Shown: in pieces, positions 15,847-24,134 of the stretch
How positions within the stretch are numbered: the stretch's first letter is position 1
How the letters are laid out: the number at the start of each line of letters is the position of its first letter
Origin: JAJYTL01 sp046705265
GTDB taxonomy: Bacteria; Pseudomonadota; Alphaproteobacteria; Ferrovibrionales; Ferrovibrionaceae
Direction of reading: 5' to 3'
DNA: 64,000 bases
NCBI GenBank assembly: GCA_046705265.1
Contig: JBJKQL010000157.1
Coordinates: 1-64,000 of the forward strand
Made by a program: the position numbers and the translations under genes
Notes under the pieces: model-generated
Seen by the model: the letters and a program-made list of their open reading frames with translations, nothing else
What the model was told of the DNA's origin: nothing
Database searches by the model: none

Positions 15847-16284
15847 TCAGGCGTTCTTCACCCATTTCAGGTGATGCAGCGCGACGGCGACGGTGTCGCC
15901 GTCCTGGTTGGTGACGGCGATATCGGCCTTGGCGCGGCGCTTCGCTTCGTCGATCTCGCGGATTGTATAGATCACGGTCACCGTGTCGTTGATGAAGACC
16001 GGCTTCAGGAACCGCACCCCGTCATAGCCGAGCGAGACTGCAGTCTCCTCGGCGTTTCCGGGCGCCGCCTTCTGGATCATCATGGTTGAGGCGGTCGACA
16101 TATAGGCCACCATCAGCGCGCCATGGGCAATGCGCTTGCCATAGGACGAGCGCTTCATGAACTCCTCGTTCACGTGGTTGCCGGCGAAATCGCCGCTGAT
16201 GCCGGCGAAGAGATAAATATCGGTCTCGCCCACAGTCTTGGCGAACGTCACCTGATCGCCCTTCGCCACATAGAAGCTCGCCAT
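15847..16284 (-). CDS. MaoC-like hotdog-fold dehydratase
   Basis: A 145-residue single-hotdog protein of the (R)-specific enoyl-CoA hydratase type. Family marks are F-A-G-I-S-G-D-F-A-G-N-H-V-N near 26-39, where Asp and His form the catalytic pair, and R-I-A-H-G-A-L-M near 50-57. GGGGAGG lies six bases before the chosen ATG. It is convergent with the alpha/beta hydrolase and stands alone. Activity on a CoA ester is expected from the family; the pathway is unknown. Confidence 0.85.
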   Translation of the reverse strand: MASFYVAKGDQVTFAKTVGETDIYLFAGISGDFAGNHVNEEFMKRSSYGKRIAHGALMVAYMSTASTMMIQKAAPGNAEETAVSLGYDGVRFLKPVFINDTVTVIYTIREIDEAKRRAKADIAVTNQDGDTVAVALHHLKWVKNA

Positions 16285-16488
16285 CACGCACCTCCCCGAG
16301 TTTCGCGACCGCCGGTCCGCCTTTGCTCGCGAAGCGAATTCGACATTTGATCCCCGATCGCGGCAAAGAGCGATATCAAACGCCAAAGTCAAAGCTTCAC
16401 TAGGCTCGCATCGTTCCTCGTCTTCTTTCGATTCCGGTCGTCGCCCTCTGTCGTGCCGCAACGGGATGCAAGTGTCGGAATAGGAACA

Positions 16489-17019
16489 CTATTCGCCCTC
16501 GAACGCGACCAGGGTCAGCACCTTGACACCCATGTCTTCGAGACGCTTGCGGCCGCCGAGATCCGGCAGGTCGATGATGAACGACGCGCCGACCACGTCG
16601 GCGCCGGCGCGGCGCATCAAATTCACCGCGGCCTGCGCCGTACCGCCGGTCGCGATCAGATCGTCGATCAGAAGCACGCGGTCGCCCTTCGTCACCGCAT
16701 CGGCGTGGATCTCGACGCGGTCGGTGCCGTATTCGAGACTGTAGTCCTCGCCGATCGTTTCCCACGGCAGCTTGCCCTTCTTGCGCACGGGGATGAAGCC
16801 CAAGGAAAGCTGATGCGAGACCGCGCCGCCGAGGATGAAGCCGCGCGCCTCGATGCCGGCGACCTTGGTCACGCCCGATCCGGCATGGACCTGCACGAGT
16901 TCGTCGATGATCTTGCGAAATCCCCAGGCGTCGCCGACGAGCGTGGTGATGTCGCGAAACATGATGCCCTTTTTCGGGTAATCGGGGATGGTGCGGATCT
17001 TGGATTTGAGATCGGCCAC
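16489..17019 (-). CDS. apt: adenine phosphoribosyltransferase
   Basis: Salvages adenine to AMP with PRPP in the cytosol. The 176-residue product has I-P-D-Y-P-K-K-G-I-M-F-R-D-I-T near the start, G-I-E-A-R-G-F near 55-61, and the PRPP loop V-L-L-I-D-D-L-I-A-T-G-G-T near 114-126. The start is a GTG with GGAAGAA seven to eight bases upstream. It lies 44 bases after mtnP on the same strand, an apt partnership in which MtnP releases adenine that Apt recaptures. Confidence 0.95.
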   Translation of the reverse strand: MADLKSKIRTIPDYPKKGIMFRDITTLVGDAWGFRKIIDELVQVHAGSGVTKVAGIEARGFILGGAVSHQLSLGFIPVRKKGKLPWETIGEDYSLEYGTDRVEIHADAVTKGDRVLLIDDLIATGGTAQAAVNLMRRAGADVVGASFIIDLPDLGGRKRLEDMGVKVLTLVAFEGE

Positions 17020-17063
17020 GGGATTTCTTCCTTCGCCTGAGGGGTCGTTGAGCGGCGCGACGG

Positions 17064-17951
17064 CTAAGACTTCAGGAGCCGCCCGGCGACCGCGTCGAGC
17101 TTCTTGATGAGCGCCGTCTCGCGCGCCTCGGGCGCCGTAATCAGGGCGTTGTCGAGCGCCCGGTCGCAGCCGAAGGGGCAGGCGCCGTAATGATTCTTCA
17201 AATGCGGTGCGGCCGCCCGCACCAGGTTCTTCGCCTTGTCGGCATTGTCGAGCAGGACTTTCACGATCTGCGCCACGTCGACGTGCTCGTGGTCCGGATG
17301 CCAGCAGTCGTAGTCGGTGACCATGGCGACGGTGGCGTAGCACATCTCCGCCTCGCGGGCGAGCTTGGCTTCGGGCATATTAGTCATGCCGATCACGTCG
17401 CAGCCCCAACTCCGATAGAGGAAGCTTTCCGCCTGGGTCGAGAATTGCGGCCCTTCGATCGCGATATAAGTGCCGCCGCGCTTCACCGGGATGCTCACCT
17501 CGCGCGCCGCCGCCTCGAGCGCGTCGCCGAGCCGCCGGCAGGTCGGATGGCCGAAGGCGATGTGGGCAACGAGGCCGGCGCCGAAGAAGCTCTTCGGCCT
17601 CGCGTGGGTGCGGTCGATGAACTGATCGACGATGACGAAGGTGCCGGGCGCGAGCTCTTCCCGGAACGAGCCGCAGGCGCTGACCGAGAGAATGTCGGTG
17701 CAGCCCACGCGCTTCAACACGTCGATGTTGGCGCGGTAGTTGATGGCCGTCGGCGAGAGCCGATGGCCGCGGTCGTGGCGCGGCAGGAAGACGAGTTCGC
17801 TGTCGCCGAGCCGGCCAAACAAGAGGGCGCCGGACGGCGCGCCCCAGGGACTTTCCACGGTTTCCCAGCGGGTCTCGGCCAAGCCCGGAATTTCATAGAC
17901 GCCGCTGCCGCCGATGATGCCGATCTTCGCTTTTCGATCCACCCCGCTCAT
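17064..17951 (-). CDS. mtnP: S-methyl-5'-thioadenosine phosphorylase
   Basis: Phosphorolyses methylthioadenosine, a by-product of polyamine and other SAM pathways, to adenine and methylthioribose-1-phosphate. The 295 residues carry I-G-I-I-G-G-S-G-V-Y near 10-19, R-H-D-R-G-H near 58-63, the purine-binding I-E-G-P-Q-F-S-T-Q-A-E-S near 164-175, and G-M-T-N-M-P-E near 188-194. It is upstream of apt in a likely two-gene operon. mtnA and other later salvage genes are not in the window. Confidence 0.93.
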   Translation of the reverse strand: MSGVDRKAKIGIIGGSGVYEIPGLAETRWETVESPWGAPSGALLFGRLGDSELVFLPRHDRGHRLSPTAINYRANIDVLKRVGCTDILSVSACGSFREELAPGTFVIVDQFIDRTHARPKSFFGAGLVAHIAFGHPTCRRLGDALEAAAREVSIPVKRGGTYIAIEGPQFSTQAESFLYRSWGCDVIGMTNMPEAKLAREAEMCYATVAMVTDYDCWHPDHEHVDVAQIVKVLLDNADKAKNLVRAAAPHLKNHYGACPFGCDRALDNALITAPEARETALIKKLDAVAGRLLKS

Positions 17952-18049
17952 ACACTCCCCGCATCACCCACGCCACGAACATCGTGGGCATCTTACCCGA
18001 AAGCGCTACGCAGGGAAGCCGCGATAGCGGAAAACAACGGCGGTCGCAC

Positions 18050-18086
18050 GAAAAGAAACGGCCCGAACCTCCGAAGCTCGAGCCGT
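18050..18086 (-). terminator. rho-independent terminator after petC
   Basis: Read on the minus strand, a stem of about nine pairs (ACGGCTCGA with TTCGGGCCGT, one G-U pair) is followed by TTTCTTTT at 18057-18050. It sits about 45 bases beyond the petC stop and before mtnP, separating the two units. Confidence 0.65.
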
Positions 18087-18128
18087 CCTTTTCCTTCGGG
18101 CGCCTTGTCGCGCCGGTAATGGCCGAGT

Positions 18129-18917
18129 CTAGTGTTCGACGTCCTTCCAGATCCGCCGCTTCGCGAAGAAGAAGACAACCGCGAGGATGATGAGGAAGAT
18201 CATCACCTTTACGCCGATCTGGTGGCGTTGTTCAAGGTGCGGATGCGAAGCCCACATCAAGAAGGTTGCGACATCGTGCGCCTCCTGATCCAAGGTTGCC
18301 TTGGTGCCGTCGGCATAATGCACGCGGTTCGCGGTCAACGGTGGCGGCATGGCGATGCGTCCGCCCGGGAAGCAAGGGTTGTAAAAGCGCCCGGTCGGAA
18401 TGAACATGCCCTTCGGCGGCGTCTCTCCGAAGCTGGTCAAGATGCAGTAGATGTAATTCGGTCCGCCCGCGCGCGCCTCCGCCATCAGGGAGAGGTCGGG
18501 CGGCGCGACGCCGCCGAAGGCGGCCGCTGCGGCTTCCTTGTTCGGGAACGGCGAGACGAAGGCGTCCGACGGACGGCCCGGCCGCTTGTACATCTTGCCT
18601 TCCTTGTTCGGGCCGGCGGTCACCATATAACTGGAGGCAATGGCCTTGATTTCAGCCTTGCTGTAGCCGAGCGCCGCGAGATCGCGATAGTGCAGGTACT
18701 TCATCGAATGACAGGCGGAGCAAACTTCTTTGTAGATCTGGTAGCCCCGTTGCAGCGTCGCCCGGTTGTAGGTGCCGAATGGCCCGTCGAACGACCAGGA
18801 AAGGTCGGGCGGCGACTTCTGCACGAAGGGCGCCGCCTGAGCGGGCGCCGGCCGCATCAGCCCGAGAGCGAGAACAACCGCCGCCGCGGCCAGGACCTTC
18901 CGCATCACCCGCTCCAT
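18129..18917 (-). CDS. petC: cytochrome c1 of the bc1 complex
   Basis: Membrane-anchored c-type cytochrome that passes electrons from the Rieske protein to soluble or membrane cytochrome c. A signal peptide (M-R-K-V-L-A-A-A-A-V-V-L-A-L, cleaved near A-Q-A-A) is followed by the haem site C-S-A-C-H near 66-70. The methionine ligand is in R-I-A-M-P-P-P-L, and a C-terminal anchor helix (M-I-F-L-I-I-L-A-V-V-F-F-F) closes the 262-residue protein. The start overlaps the petB stop (TGATG); a second ATG 12 bases later is also possible. Here c1 is a separate gene, not fused to cytochrome b. Confidence 0.93.
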   Translation of the reverse strand: MERVMRKVLAAAAVVLALGLMRPAPAQAAPFVQKSPPDLSWSFDGPFGTYNRATLQRGYQIYKEVCSACHSMKYLHYRDLAALGYSKAEIKAIASSYMVTAGPNKEGKMYKRPGRPSDAFVSPFPNKEAAAAAFGGVAPPDLSLMAEARAGGPNYIYCILTSFGETPPKGMFIPTGRFYNPCFPGGRIAMPPPLTANRVHYADGTKATLDQEAHDVATFLMWASHPHLEQRHQIGVKVMIFLIILAVVFFFAKRRIWKDVEH

Positions 18918-20158
18918 CACGCTTTCTCCGTTGCCGCGAGCTTCGCCGTTTTCTTGCCGAGCACCGCTTGGCTGATGCTCTCCGGCATCGGCTTCGGCCG
19001 CTCGAACCAGCCGACAAAGGGCAGGATGACGAAGAAGAAACCGAAGTAATATGTCGCCGCGATGCGGCCCCAGAACTTGGCCGGCCCGATCGGCGGCAGA
19101 TGGCCGATATAGCCAAGCACGAAGCAGTCGATAACGAAGAGCCAGAAGAACTGCCTGAAGATCGGACGAAACTTGCCCGAGCGCACCGGCGAGGTATCGA
19201 GCCACGGCAGCAGGAACAGCACGCAGACCGAAAGCCCGAGCAGGCAAACGCCGATCAGCTTGTTCGGCACCGAGCGCAGGATGGCATAGTAGGGCAGGAA
19301 GTACCATTCGGGCTCGATATGTGGCGGCGTCTTCAAGGCATTCGCCATGATCGAGTTGTCCGGGTTCAGAAGCGCGCCCGGATCGAAGAACACCCAGTAC
19401 GAGAAGAAGATCAAAAACACCATGATGCCGAACAGGTCTTTCACGGTGTAATAGGGATGGAACGGGAGCGTGTCCTGCGGCCCCTTGACGTCGATACCGA
19501 GCGGGTTGTTCGAGCCATGCTGGTGCAATGCCCAGAGATGCAGGCCCACCGCGCCGACGATGACGAACGGCAGAAGGTAGTGCAGGGCATAAAAGCGGTT
19601 CAGGGTCGGCGCGCCGACCGCGTATCCGCCCCAAAGCCAGCTGGTGATGGCATGGCCGACCACGGGGATGGCGGAAAACAGGCTGGTGATCACCGTGGCG
19701 CCCCAGAAGCTCATCTGCCCCCAGGGGAGCGTGTAGCCGAAGAAAGCGGTCGCCATCATCAGCAGCAGGATGATCACGCCCATGAACCATAGGACCTCGC
19801 GCGGCCGCTTGTAGGAACCGTAATAGAGACCGCGGAACAGATGGATATAGACGACCACGAAGAACATCGACGCGCCGGTGGCGTGGATGTAGCGCAAAAG
19901 CCATCCGTAGTTGACGTCGCGCATGATGCCCTGGACCGAGCTGAACGCAAGGCTGGCGGTCGGAGTATAGTGCATCGCGAGGACGATGCCGGTGACGATC
20001 TGCACCATCAGCATCAGCCCGGCAAGCGAACCGAAATTCCACCAATAGCTCAGATTCTTCGGTGCCGGATAGTCCACCAGGAAATGGCGGTAGAAGCTAA
20101 AGACCGGCAAGCGATACTCGATCCACTTGACCAGTTTGTTGTTGGTCTCAACAGCCAT
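18917..20158 (-). CDS. petB: cytochrome b of the bc1 complex
   Basis: Polytopic subunit that oxidises ubiquinol at the Qo site and holds both b haems. At 413 residues it has the long bacterial form with eight predicted helices. Haem-ligand histidines appear in W-L-L-R-Y-I-H-A-T-G and V-Y-I-H-L-F-R, and again in P-V-V-G-H-A-I and V-G-L-H-L-W-A-L-H. The Qo motif P-E-W-Y is present in H-I-E-P-E-W-Y-F-L-P-Y-Y. I chose the ATG giving MAVETNNKLV; an in-frame TTG lies six bases upstream. The Rieske gene petA, normally just upstream, is absent. Confidence 0.95.
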   Translation of the reverse strand: MAVETNNKLVKWIEYRLPVFSFYRHFLVDYPAPKNLSYWWNFGSLAGLMLMVQIVTGIVLAMHYTPTASLAFSSVQGIMRDVNYGWLLRYIHATGASMFFVVVYIHLFRGLYYGSYKRPREVLWFMGVIILLLMMATAFFGYTLPWGQMSFWGATVITSLFSAIPVVGHAITSWLWGGYAVGAPTLNRFYALHYLLPFVIVGAVGLHLWALHQHGSNNPLGIDVKGPQDTLPFHPYYTVKDLFGIMVFLIFFSYWVFFDPGALLNPDNSIMANALKTPPHIEPEWYFLPYYAILRSVPNKLIGVCLLGLSVCVLFLLPWLDTSPVRSGKFRPIFRQFFWLFVIDCFVLGYIGHLPPIGPAKFWGRIAATYYFGFFFVILPFVGWFERPKPMPESISQAVLGKKTAKLAATEKA

Positions 20159-20493
20159 CTTCAAAACCTTTGGACGAGATCGACGAAACTGGAATGGGCC
20201 CGCGCAGATGCGCCGAGCCTGATTTGGTGGCGGGGCAGGAAAGCCGCGACGTCACACCGAAAAATCCGCAGGACAACTTGCATACCCCCGATGTCCGCGC
20301 CGTCGTTCTGCCCCCTTCGCAGCCGACGGTCGACTGGGTCAGGAGCATCAGTCGAAATCACGGATTGAGCGCCTACCTACCTTGGAAACCCCAGCGTTTT
20401 TTCTCATTATCCTTTGCCGTTGTCCAGCCTTTCGGCAGCCCGGTGCGACAGGTTGCCGCAGACGGTCGAAATCCGTGGAAAGTGTTGTAAACC
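20159..20493. other. divergent petBC / trmL-hemF leader region
   Basis: 335 bases between divergent operons with no supported gene on either strand. In particular I find no trace of the Rieske C-terminal cluster motifs (C-T-H-L-G-C, C-P-C-H-G-S). Its distinct content is the palindromic site at 20444-20460. The rest looks like ordinary leader sequence. Confidence 0.5.
20444..20460. promoter_or_regulatory. putative redox-regulator site (RegA/PrrA-like)
   Basis: TGCGAC-AGGTT-GCCGCA: two inverted half-sites GCGAC and GCCGC spaced by five bases. It fits the GCGNC-Nx-GNCGC pattern I recall for RegA/PrrA-type response regulators. It lies about 35 bases before trmL and about 285 bases before petB. 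A near-identical site precedes ctaC (61154-61170). Confidence 0.45.
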
Positions 20494-20982
20494 ATGCATC
20501 TTGCGCTTTATCAGCCGGATATGCCGCCGAACCTCGGCACGCTGTGCCGCCTTGCTGCCTGTCTCGGCATCCCCCTCCATCTCATTGAGCCTTGTGGCTT
20601 TCCGTTCTCCGACCGGGATTTTCGCCGTGCTGCTCTCGATTATCTCGCTGGAACGCATTTGATCCGCCATAGTTCATGGGACCGCTTCACCATCGATCGG
20701 CCGTCGGTGCGGCTGATTCTCCTCACCACCAAGGCCGCTCTCGTCTATACCGATTTTGGTTTCCGGCCGGACGACATGCTCCTGGTCGGCCGCGAAAGCG
20801 CAGGGGTGCCCGAAGTGGTGCATCGGGCTGCGGATGCTAGGCTTCGCGTGCCGATGCGGCCGGCCTTCCGCTCGCTCAACGTCGCGATCGCGGCGGCGAT
20901 GGTGCTTGGCGAGGCGTTGCGGCAGTGCCGGCTGTTTCCGGCAACGGGTTTCATGCTCCGGGACGAGGGGGAAGAGGGATGA
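20494..20982 (+). CDS. trmL: tRNA (cytidine(34)-2'-O)-methyltransferase
   Basis: SPOUT methyltransferase that 2'-O-methylates the wobble base of certain leucine tRNAs. The 162 residues carry L-Y-Q-P-D-M-P-P-N-L-G-T near 5-16 (usual family form Q-P-x-I-P-x-N-x-G), the knot region V-G-R-E-S-A-G-V-P near 98-106, and the R-S-L-N-V-A-I-A near 127-134 that closes the SAM pocket. It overlaps hemF by four bases. The N-terminal PNLGT in place of the common PQNAG/PNTG is a mild deviation. Confidence 0.9.
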   Translation: MHLALYQPDMPPNLGTLCRLAACLGIPLHLIEPCGFPFSDRDFRRAALDYLAGTHLIRHSSWDRFTIDRPSVRLILLTTKAALVYTDFGFRPDDMLLVGRESAGVPEVVHRAADARLRVPMRPAFRSLNVAIAAAMVLGEALRQCRLFPATGFMLRDEGEEG

Positions 20983-21842
20983 CGACAGAGTTTCGCGGGG
21001 CAGCGCAGGGGTGGTTCGAGGACCTGCGCGACCGGTTGGTCGCGGCGTTCGAACAATTGGAGATAGATTGCGGCCCGCCCCTAGGCCCTGGGGGCAACGC
21101 GGCCGAGACGGCCGCGCCGGCCCGCTTTGAGCGCCGCTGCTGGCAACGGCCGGGCGGCGGCGGCGGCGTAACGGCACTCCTTCACGGCCGCTTGTTCGAA
21201 AAGGCCGGCATCAACGTCTCGACGGTTGGCGGCCGCTTTGCTCCCGAATTCGCGCACCAGATTCCGGGTGCGGCGGAAGACGGCCGCTTCTGGGCGAGCG
21301 GCATTTCGCTCGTCGTCCACCCGCTGTCGCCCAAGGTGCCGACGGTCCACTTTAACACGCGCCGCATCGAAACCACCAAGGGCTGGTTCGGCGGCGGCGC
21401 CGACCTTACGCCGATCGTGGCCGATGCCGTCGATCGCGACTCATTTCACGTCGCGCTCCAAGGCGCCTGCGATCGCCACGGCGCCGACTACTATGCGCGC
21501 TTCAAGAAGTGGTGCGACGAATATTTCTTCCTGCCTCATCGCAACGAACCGCGAGGCGTCGGCGGCATCTTCTTCGACTATCTCGAAACCGGCGACGTCG
21601 CAGCCGATTTCGCCTTCGTCCGCGATGTTGGCGAAACGTTTCTTGATATCTATCCGAAGCTCGTGCGCCGTCATATGCGCGAACCCTGGAATGGCGAGGA
21701 GCGCGCCTTCCAACTGCAGCGCCGTGGCCGTTATGTCGAATTCAACCTGCTCTATGATCGTGGCACTCAGTTCGGCCTCAAGACCGGCGGCGATACGGAA
21801 GCGATTTTGATGTCTCTGCCGCCCGAGGCCCGTTGGCCCTGA
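20979..21842 (+). CDS. hemF: oxygen-dependent coproporphyrinogen III oxidase
   Basis: Catalyses the aerobic oxidative decarboxylation of coproporphyrinogen III to protoporphyrinogen IX in haem synthesis. The 287-residue protein has the invariant stretches F-E-K-A-G-I-N-V-S-T-V near 72-82, H-F-N-T-R near 125-129, W-F-G-G-G-A-D-L-T-P near 136-145, and R-G-V-G-G-I-F-F-D-Y near 191-200. The ATG overlaps the trmL stop (ATGA). Haem supply fits the adjacent divergent petBC genes, which share the leader containing the candidate redox site. Confidence 0.95.
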   Translation: MTTEFRGAAQGWFEDLRDRLVAAFEQLEIDCGPPLGPGGNAAETAAPARFERRCWQRPGGGGGVTALLHGRLFEKAGINVSTVGGRFAPEFAHQIPGAAEDGRFWASGISLVVHPLSPKVPTVHFNTRRIETTKGWFGGGADLTPIVADAVDRDSFHVALQGACDRHGADYYARFKKWCDEYFFLPHRNEPRGVGGIFFDYLETGDVAADFAFVRDVGETFLDIYPKLVRRHMREPWNGEERAFQLQRRGRYVEFNLLYDRGTQFGLKTGGDTEAILMSLPPEARWP

Positions 21843-22038
21843 TCCCCGCGGGATCGGCGGATGCATTTAGGTGCCGGCAGGCCGCCTACCTCGCGGCGTG
21901 CCGGGTACGCAAGCCGTTGCGACAGCCACTGGCGATTTTCCGATGGTTGGAGAGGGCGATGCCGATGTTGAGATCGACGACAGTCGAAGCGTGCACCGTC
22001 ATTATGCCAGTCACGACTTATTTTTCGTGGTTCAAAAT

Positions 22039-23271
22039 TTAATTACTGAGAATCTCGTCAAGCTTGGCAAGGATATCGGCTTCGCGCGCTTGATAGTCGC
22101 CCTCTTCCCACCAGCGTTCCAGCCAGGCGAGTAAAGTCCCGACTTTCGGGCCGGGGGCCACTCCGCGCGCGACGATATCGGCGCCGCGCAGCGGAAAGAC
22201 GGGGCGTTCGTAAGCATCGACGTATGCGAGAAGCCGGCGGGCTCGGGTTTTGTTTGCCTTCAACTCGCTGCCAAGGGCTAGCAACAGGAGATCGCGCGTC
22301 CGCTCGCGGCCCTGGTGATAAAGCACGCGGCGCAGAGCCTTCTCGGTCATGACGATCTTAACCGCATAGGCCGGTGTCACGAGCCCGATCAATCGGCTTT
22401 GGTCGTCCTTGGAAAGCTTAAGGCGGTGGCCGACGGCCTTGGCCGCTGCGGTGTCCGGCGGCAACAGGGCGGCGAGGCGCAGGATGGCGTCGTCCGCACC
22501 GCGATGTCCGCTTGCCACCAATCGCCCTAGGCGGTCGAAATTGGTGGCCTCTGGCAGCACATGAGCGAGGATGCCGCGGGCTGCCATCAGCTGTATCACT
22601 TCCAGCGCGGCCTCGGCCCGCAGCAGGCGTAGCAATTCGATCTGGATGCGTTCGCCCGAAAGCATCCGGAGTTGGGGAGCCGCGCGCGCGGCGGCATCCA
22701 ACGCCGCTTCCGCGGGCGCACTCGTGCCATAATAGGCATGAAGGCGGAAAAAGCGCAGCAACCGCAGCCGATCCTCGGCAATGCGGGTATCTGGGTCGCC
22801 GACGAAACGAACCCGTCCGGCACGAAGATCATCAAGGCCACCAACGTAATCATAGACATTGCCGTCCGCATCGGCGAAGAGCGCGTTCAGGGTAAAATCG
22901 CGCCGACTCGCATCGGCCGCCCAGTCGTCGACAAAGGCAACTCGGGCATGACGGCCAAAGGTCTCGACGTCTCGGCGCAACGTCGTGATCTCAAAATGCA
23001 TGCCCTGGCAGATCGCAGTCACCGTGCCGTGGGCGAGTCCCGTCGGCAGCGCGCGGATACCGGCCTGGTCGAGAAGCGCCAGCACGGCTTCCGGCGGTTC
23101 GGGCGTCGCGATATCGACATCCTTAACCGGGCGGCCGAGCAGCCAATCGCGCACCGAGCCCCCAACAAAACGTGCCGGACGGCCTTTCGCCGTGAGCGCG
23201 GCAAGCACGACCGTCGTTCCCTTGGCCTGCATCCAGGCGGCCGGCGTATGTTGTTCGACAGGCGTCTCCAT
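22039..23271 (-). CDS. cca: CCA tRNA nucleotidyltransferase / poly(A) polymerase family
   Basis: Adds or repairs the tRNA 3' CCA end. Class II nucleotidyltransferase features: G-G-S-V-R-D-W-L-L-G-R near 36-46, the catalytic D-V-D near 51-53, S-R-R-D-F-T-L-N-A-L near 121-130, and the base-recognition R-L-L-R-F-F-R near 168-174. The 410-residue length matches the alphaproteobacterial CCA-adding enzymes. GAGGG precedes the chosen ATG; an in-frame extension upstream was rejected. It follows the Nudix gene on the same strand by 78 bases, a common alphaproteobacterial pairing. Confidence 0.92.
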   Translation of the reverse strand: METPVEQHTPAAWMQAKGTTVVLAALTAKGRPARFVGGSVRDWLLGRPVKDVDIATPEPPEAVLALLDQAGIRALPTGLAHGTVTAICQGMHFEITTLRRDVETFGRHARVAFVDDWAADASRRDFTLNALFADADGNVYDYVGGLDDLRAGRVRFVGDPDTRIAEDRLRLLRFFRLHAYYGTSAPAEAALDAAARAAPQLRMLSGERIQIELLRLLRAEAALEVIQLMAARGILAHVLPEATNFDRLGRLVASGHRGADDAILRLAALLPPDTAAAKAVGHRLKLSKDDQSRLIGLVTPAYAVKIVMTEKALRRVLYHQGRERTRDLLLLALGSELKANKTRARRLLAYVDAYERPVFPLRGADIVARGVAPGPKVGTLLAWLERWWEEGDYQAREADILAKLDEILSN

Positions 23272-23349
23272 GCCCTCACCAGATCGATTCTGGAAATGCG
23301 ATTCGTCCCTGGCCATCCGCGTCGCTATGGCACCTGCCGCGTGCCCGCC

Positions 23350-23991
23350 TCATGGATCACAGACCTTGCGCTGCAGGTCGATTAGCATGCTTGCCGTCGC
23401 GCCCCAAATGTAATAGCCGCAATAGGGAATGGCGTAAAAGTGCCGCGTCCAGCCGTCGACCGTGCGCGAACTCCGCTGGCGGTTGGCGGGATCGAGCAGG
23501 AAGGCAAGCGGGACTTCAAAGACTTCCGCGACTTCGGCGGGGTCCGCGGTAACGGTGAATCCCGGTCGGATGAAGCCGACAAGCGGCGTGATCGCGAAGC
23601 CTGAGCTGGTGACATATGAATCGAGCTGCCCGACGATTTCGATCCATGTCGCATCGAGGCCGATTTCCTCCGAAGTCTCACGTAGCGCACAGGCTGCGGC
23701 GTCGGTATCGGTCGGCTCGCAGCCGCCGCCGGGAAAGCTGATTTGTCCGGCATGGTGGCGCAGTCCGTCGGTGCGGCGCGTCAACAGAACGGTCGTTTCC
23801 TCGGGATGGTCGACCAAGCCGACCAAGACGGCCGCCGGTCGAAGAGGTCGCGGTGCTCGCGCGTAGCCGGGGTTGAGATCGGCATCACCGCCGATGCCGG
23901 GCGTGGCCGAGGCAAGGCGCGTCTTGATCCATTCCCGGACTTCGTTCCTCGTCTTGCCGAAAAATGATGCACGAAAGGCATTCGAACTCAA
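23350..23991 (-). CDS. Nudix hydrolase, CoA pyrophosphatase type
   Basis: Probably cleaves CoA or acyl-CoA pyrophosphate bonds. The Nudix box spans about 90-116 with I-S-F-P-G-G-G just before it and R-E-T-S-E-E-I-G-L in its second half, supplying the metal-binding glutamates. The L-L-T-R-R-T-D-G-L-R-H-H-A-G-Q segment is the CoAse-specific motif. Length 213. The start is a TTG with AAGGA six to seven bases upstream; no in-frame ATG exists early enough. It is divergent from moxR and probably co-transcribed with cca. Confidence 0.88.
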   Translation of the reverse strand: MSSNAFRASFFGKTRNEVREWIKTRLASATPGIGGDADLNPGYARAPRPLRPAAVLVGLVDHPEETTVLLTRRTDGLRHHAGQISFPGGGCEPTDTDAAACALRETSEEIGLDATWIEIVGQLDSYVTSSGFAITPLVGFIRPGFTVTADPAEVAEVFEVPLAFLLDPANRQRSSRTVDGWTRHFYAIPYCGYYIWGATASMLIDLQRKVCDP

Positions 23992-24120
23992 TGGTTAAGG
24001 TCCTTTAAAAATCTCTGCCACAGCTTCACCACAATCCCGATCCCTTTGGGCCATTATCCGGTCGTCTTAATTATCCAGTGGTTTTATCGCGACGTTAGCT
24101 GTTTTCGTCGTAGGATCACA

Positions 24121-24126
24121 TATAAT
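24121..24126 (+). promoter_or_regulatory. perfect -10 hexamer before the MoxR operon
   Basis: A consensus TATAAT lies eight bases before the moxR ATG at 24135. A transcript from it would begin at or next to the start codon. No good -35 partner or Shine-Dalgarno is visible, so this is a candidate leaderless promoter only. Confidence 0.4.
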
Positions 24127-24134
24127 CTCTAATC

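Noticed and set aside
23995..24008. TTAA-N6-TTAA resembling a CtrA site between the Nudix and moxR genes
   Set aside because: The spacing is six rather than the usual seven bases and it abuts the Nudix start codon; one weak match in AT-rich sequence is not convincing.
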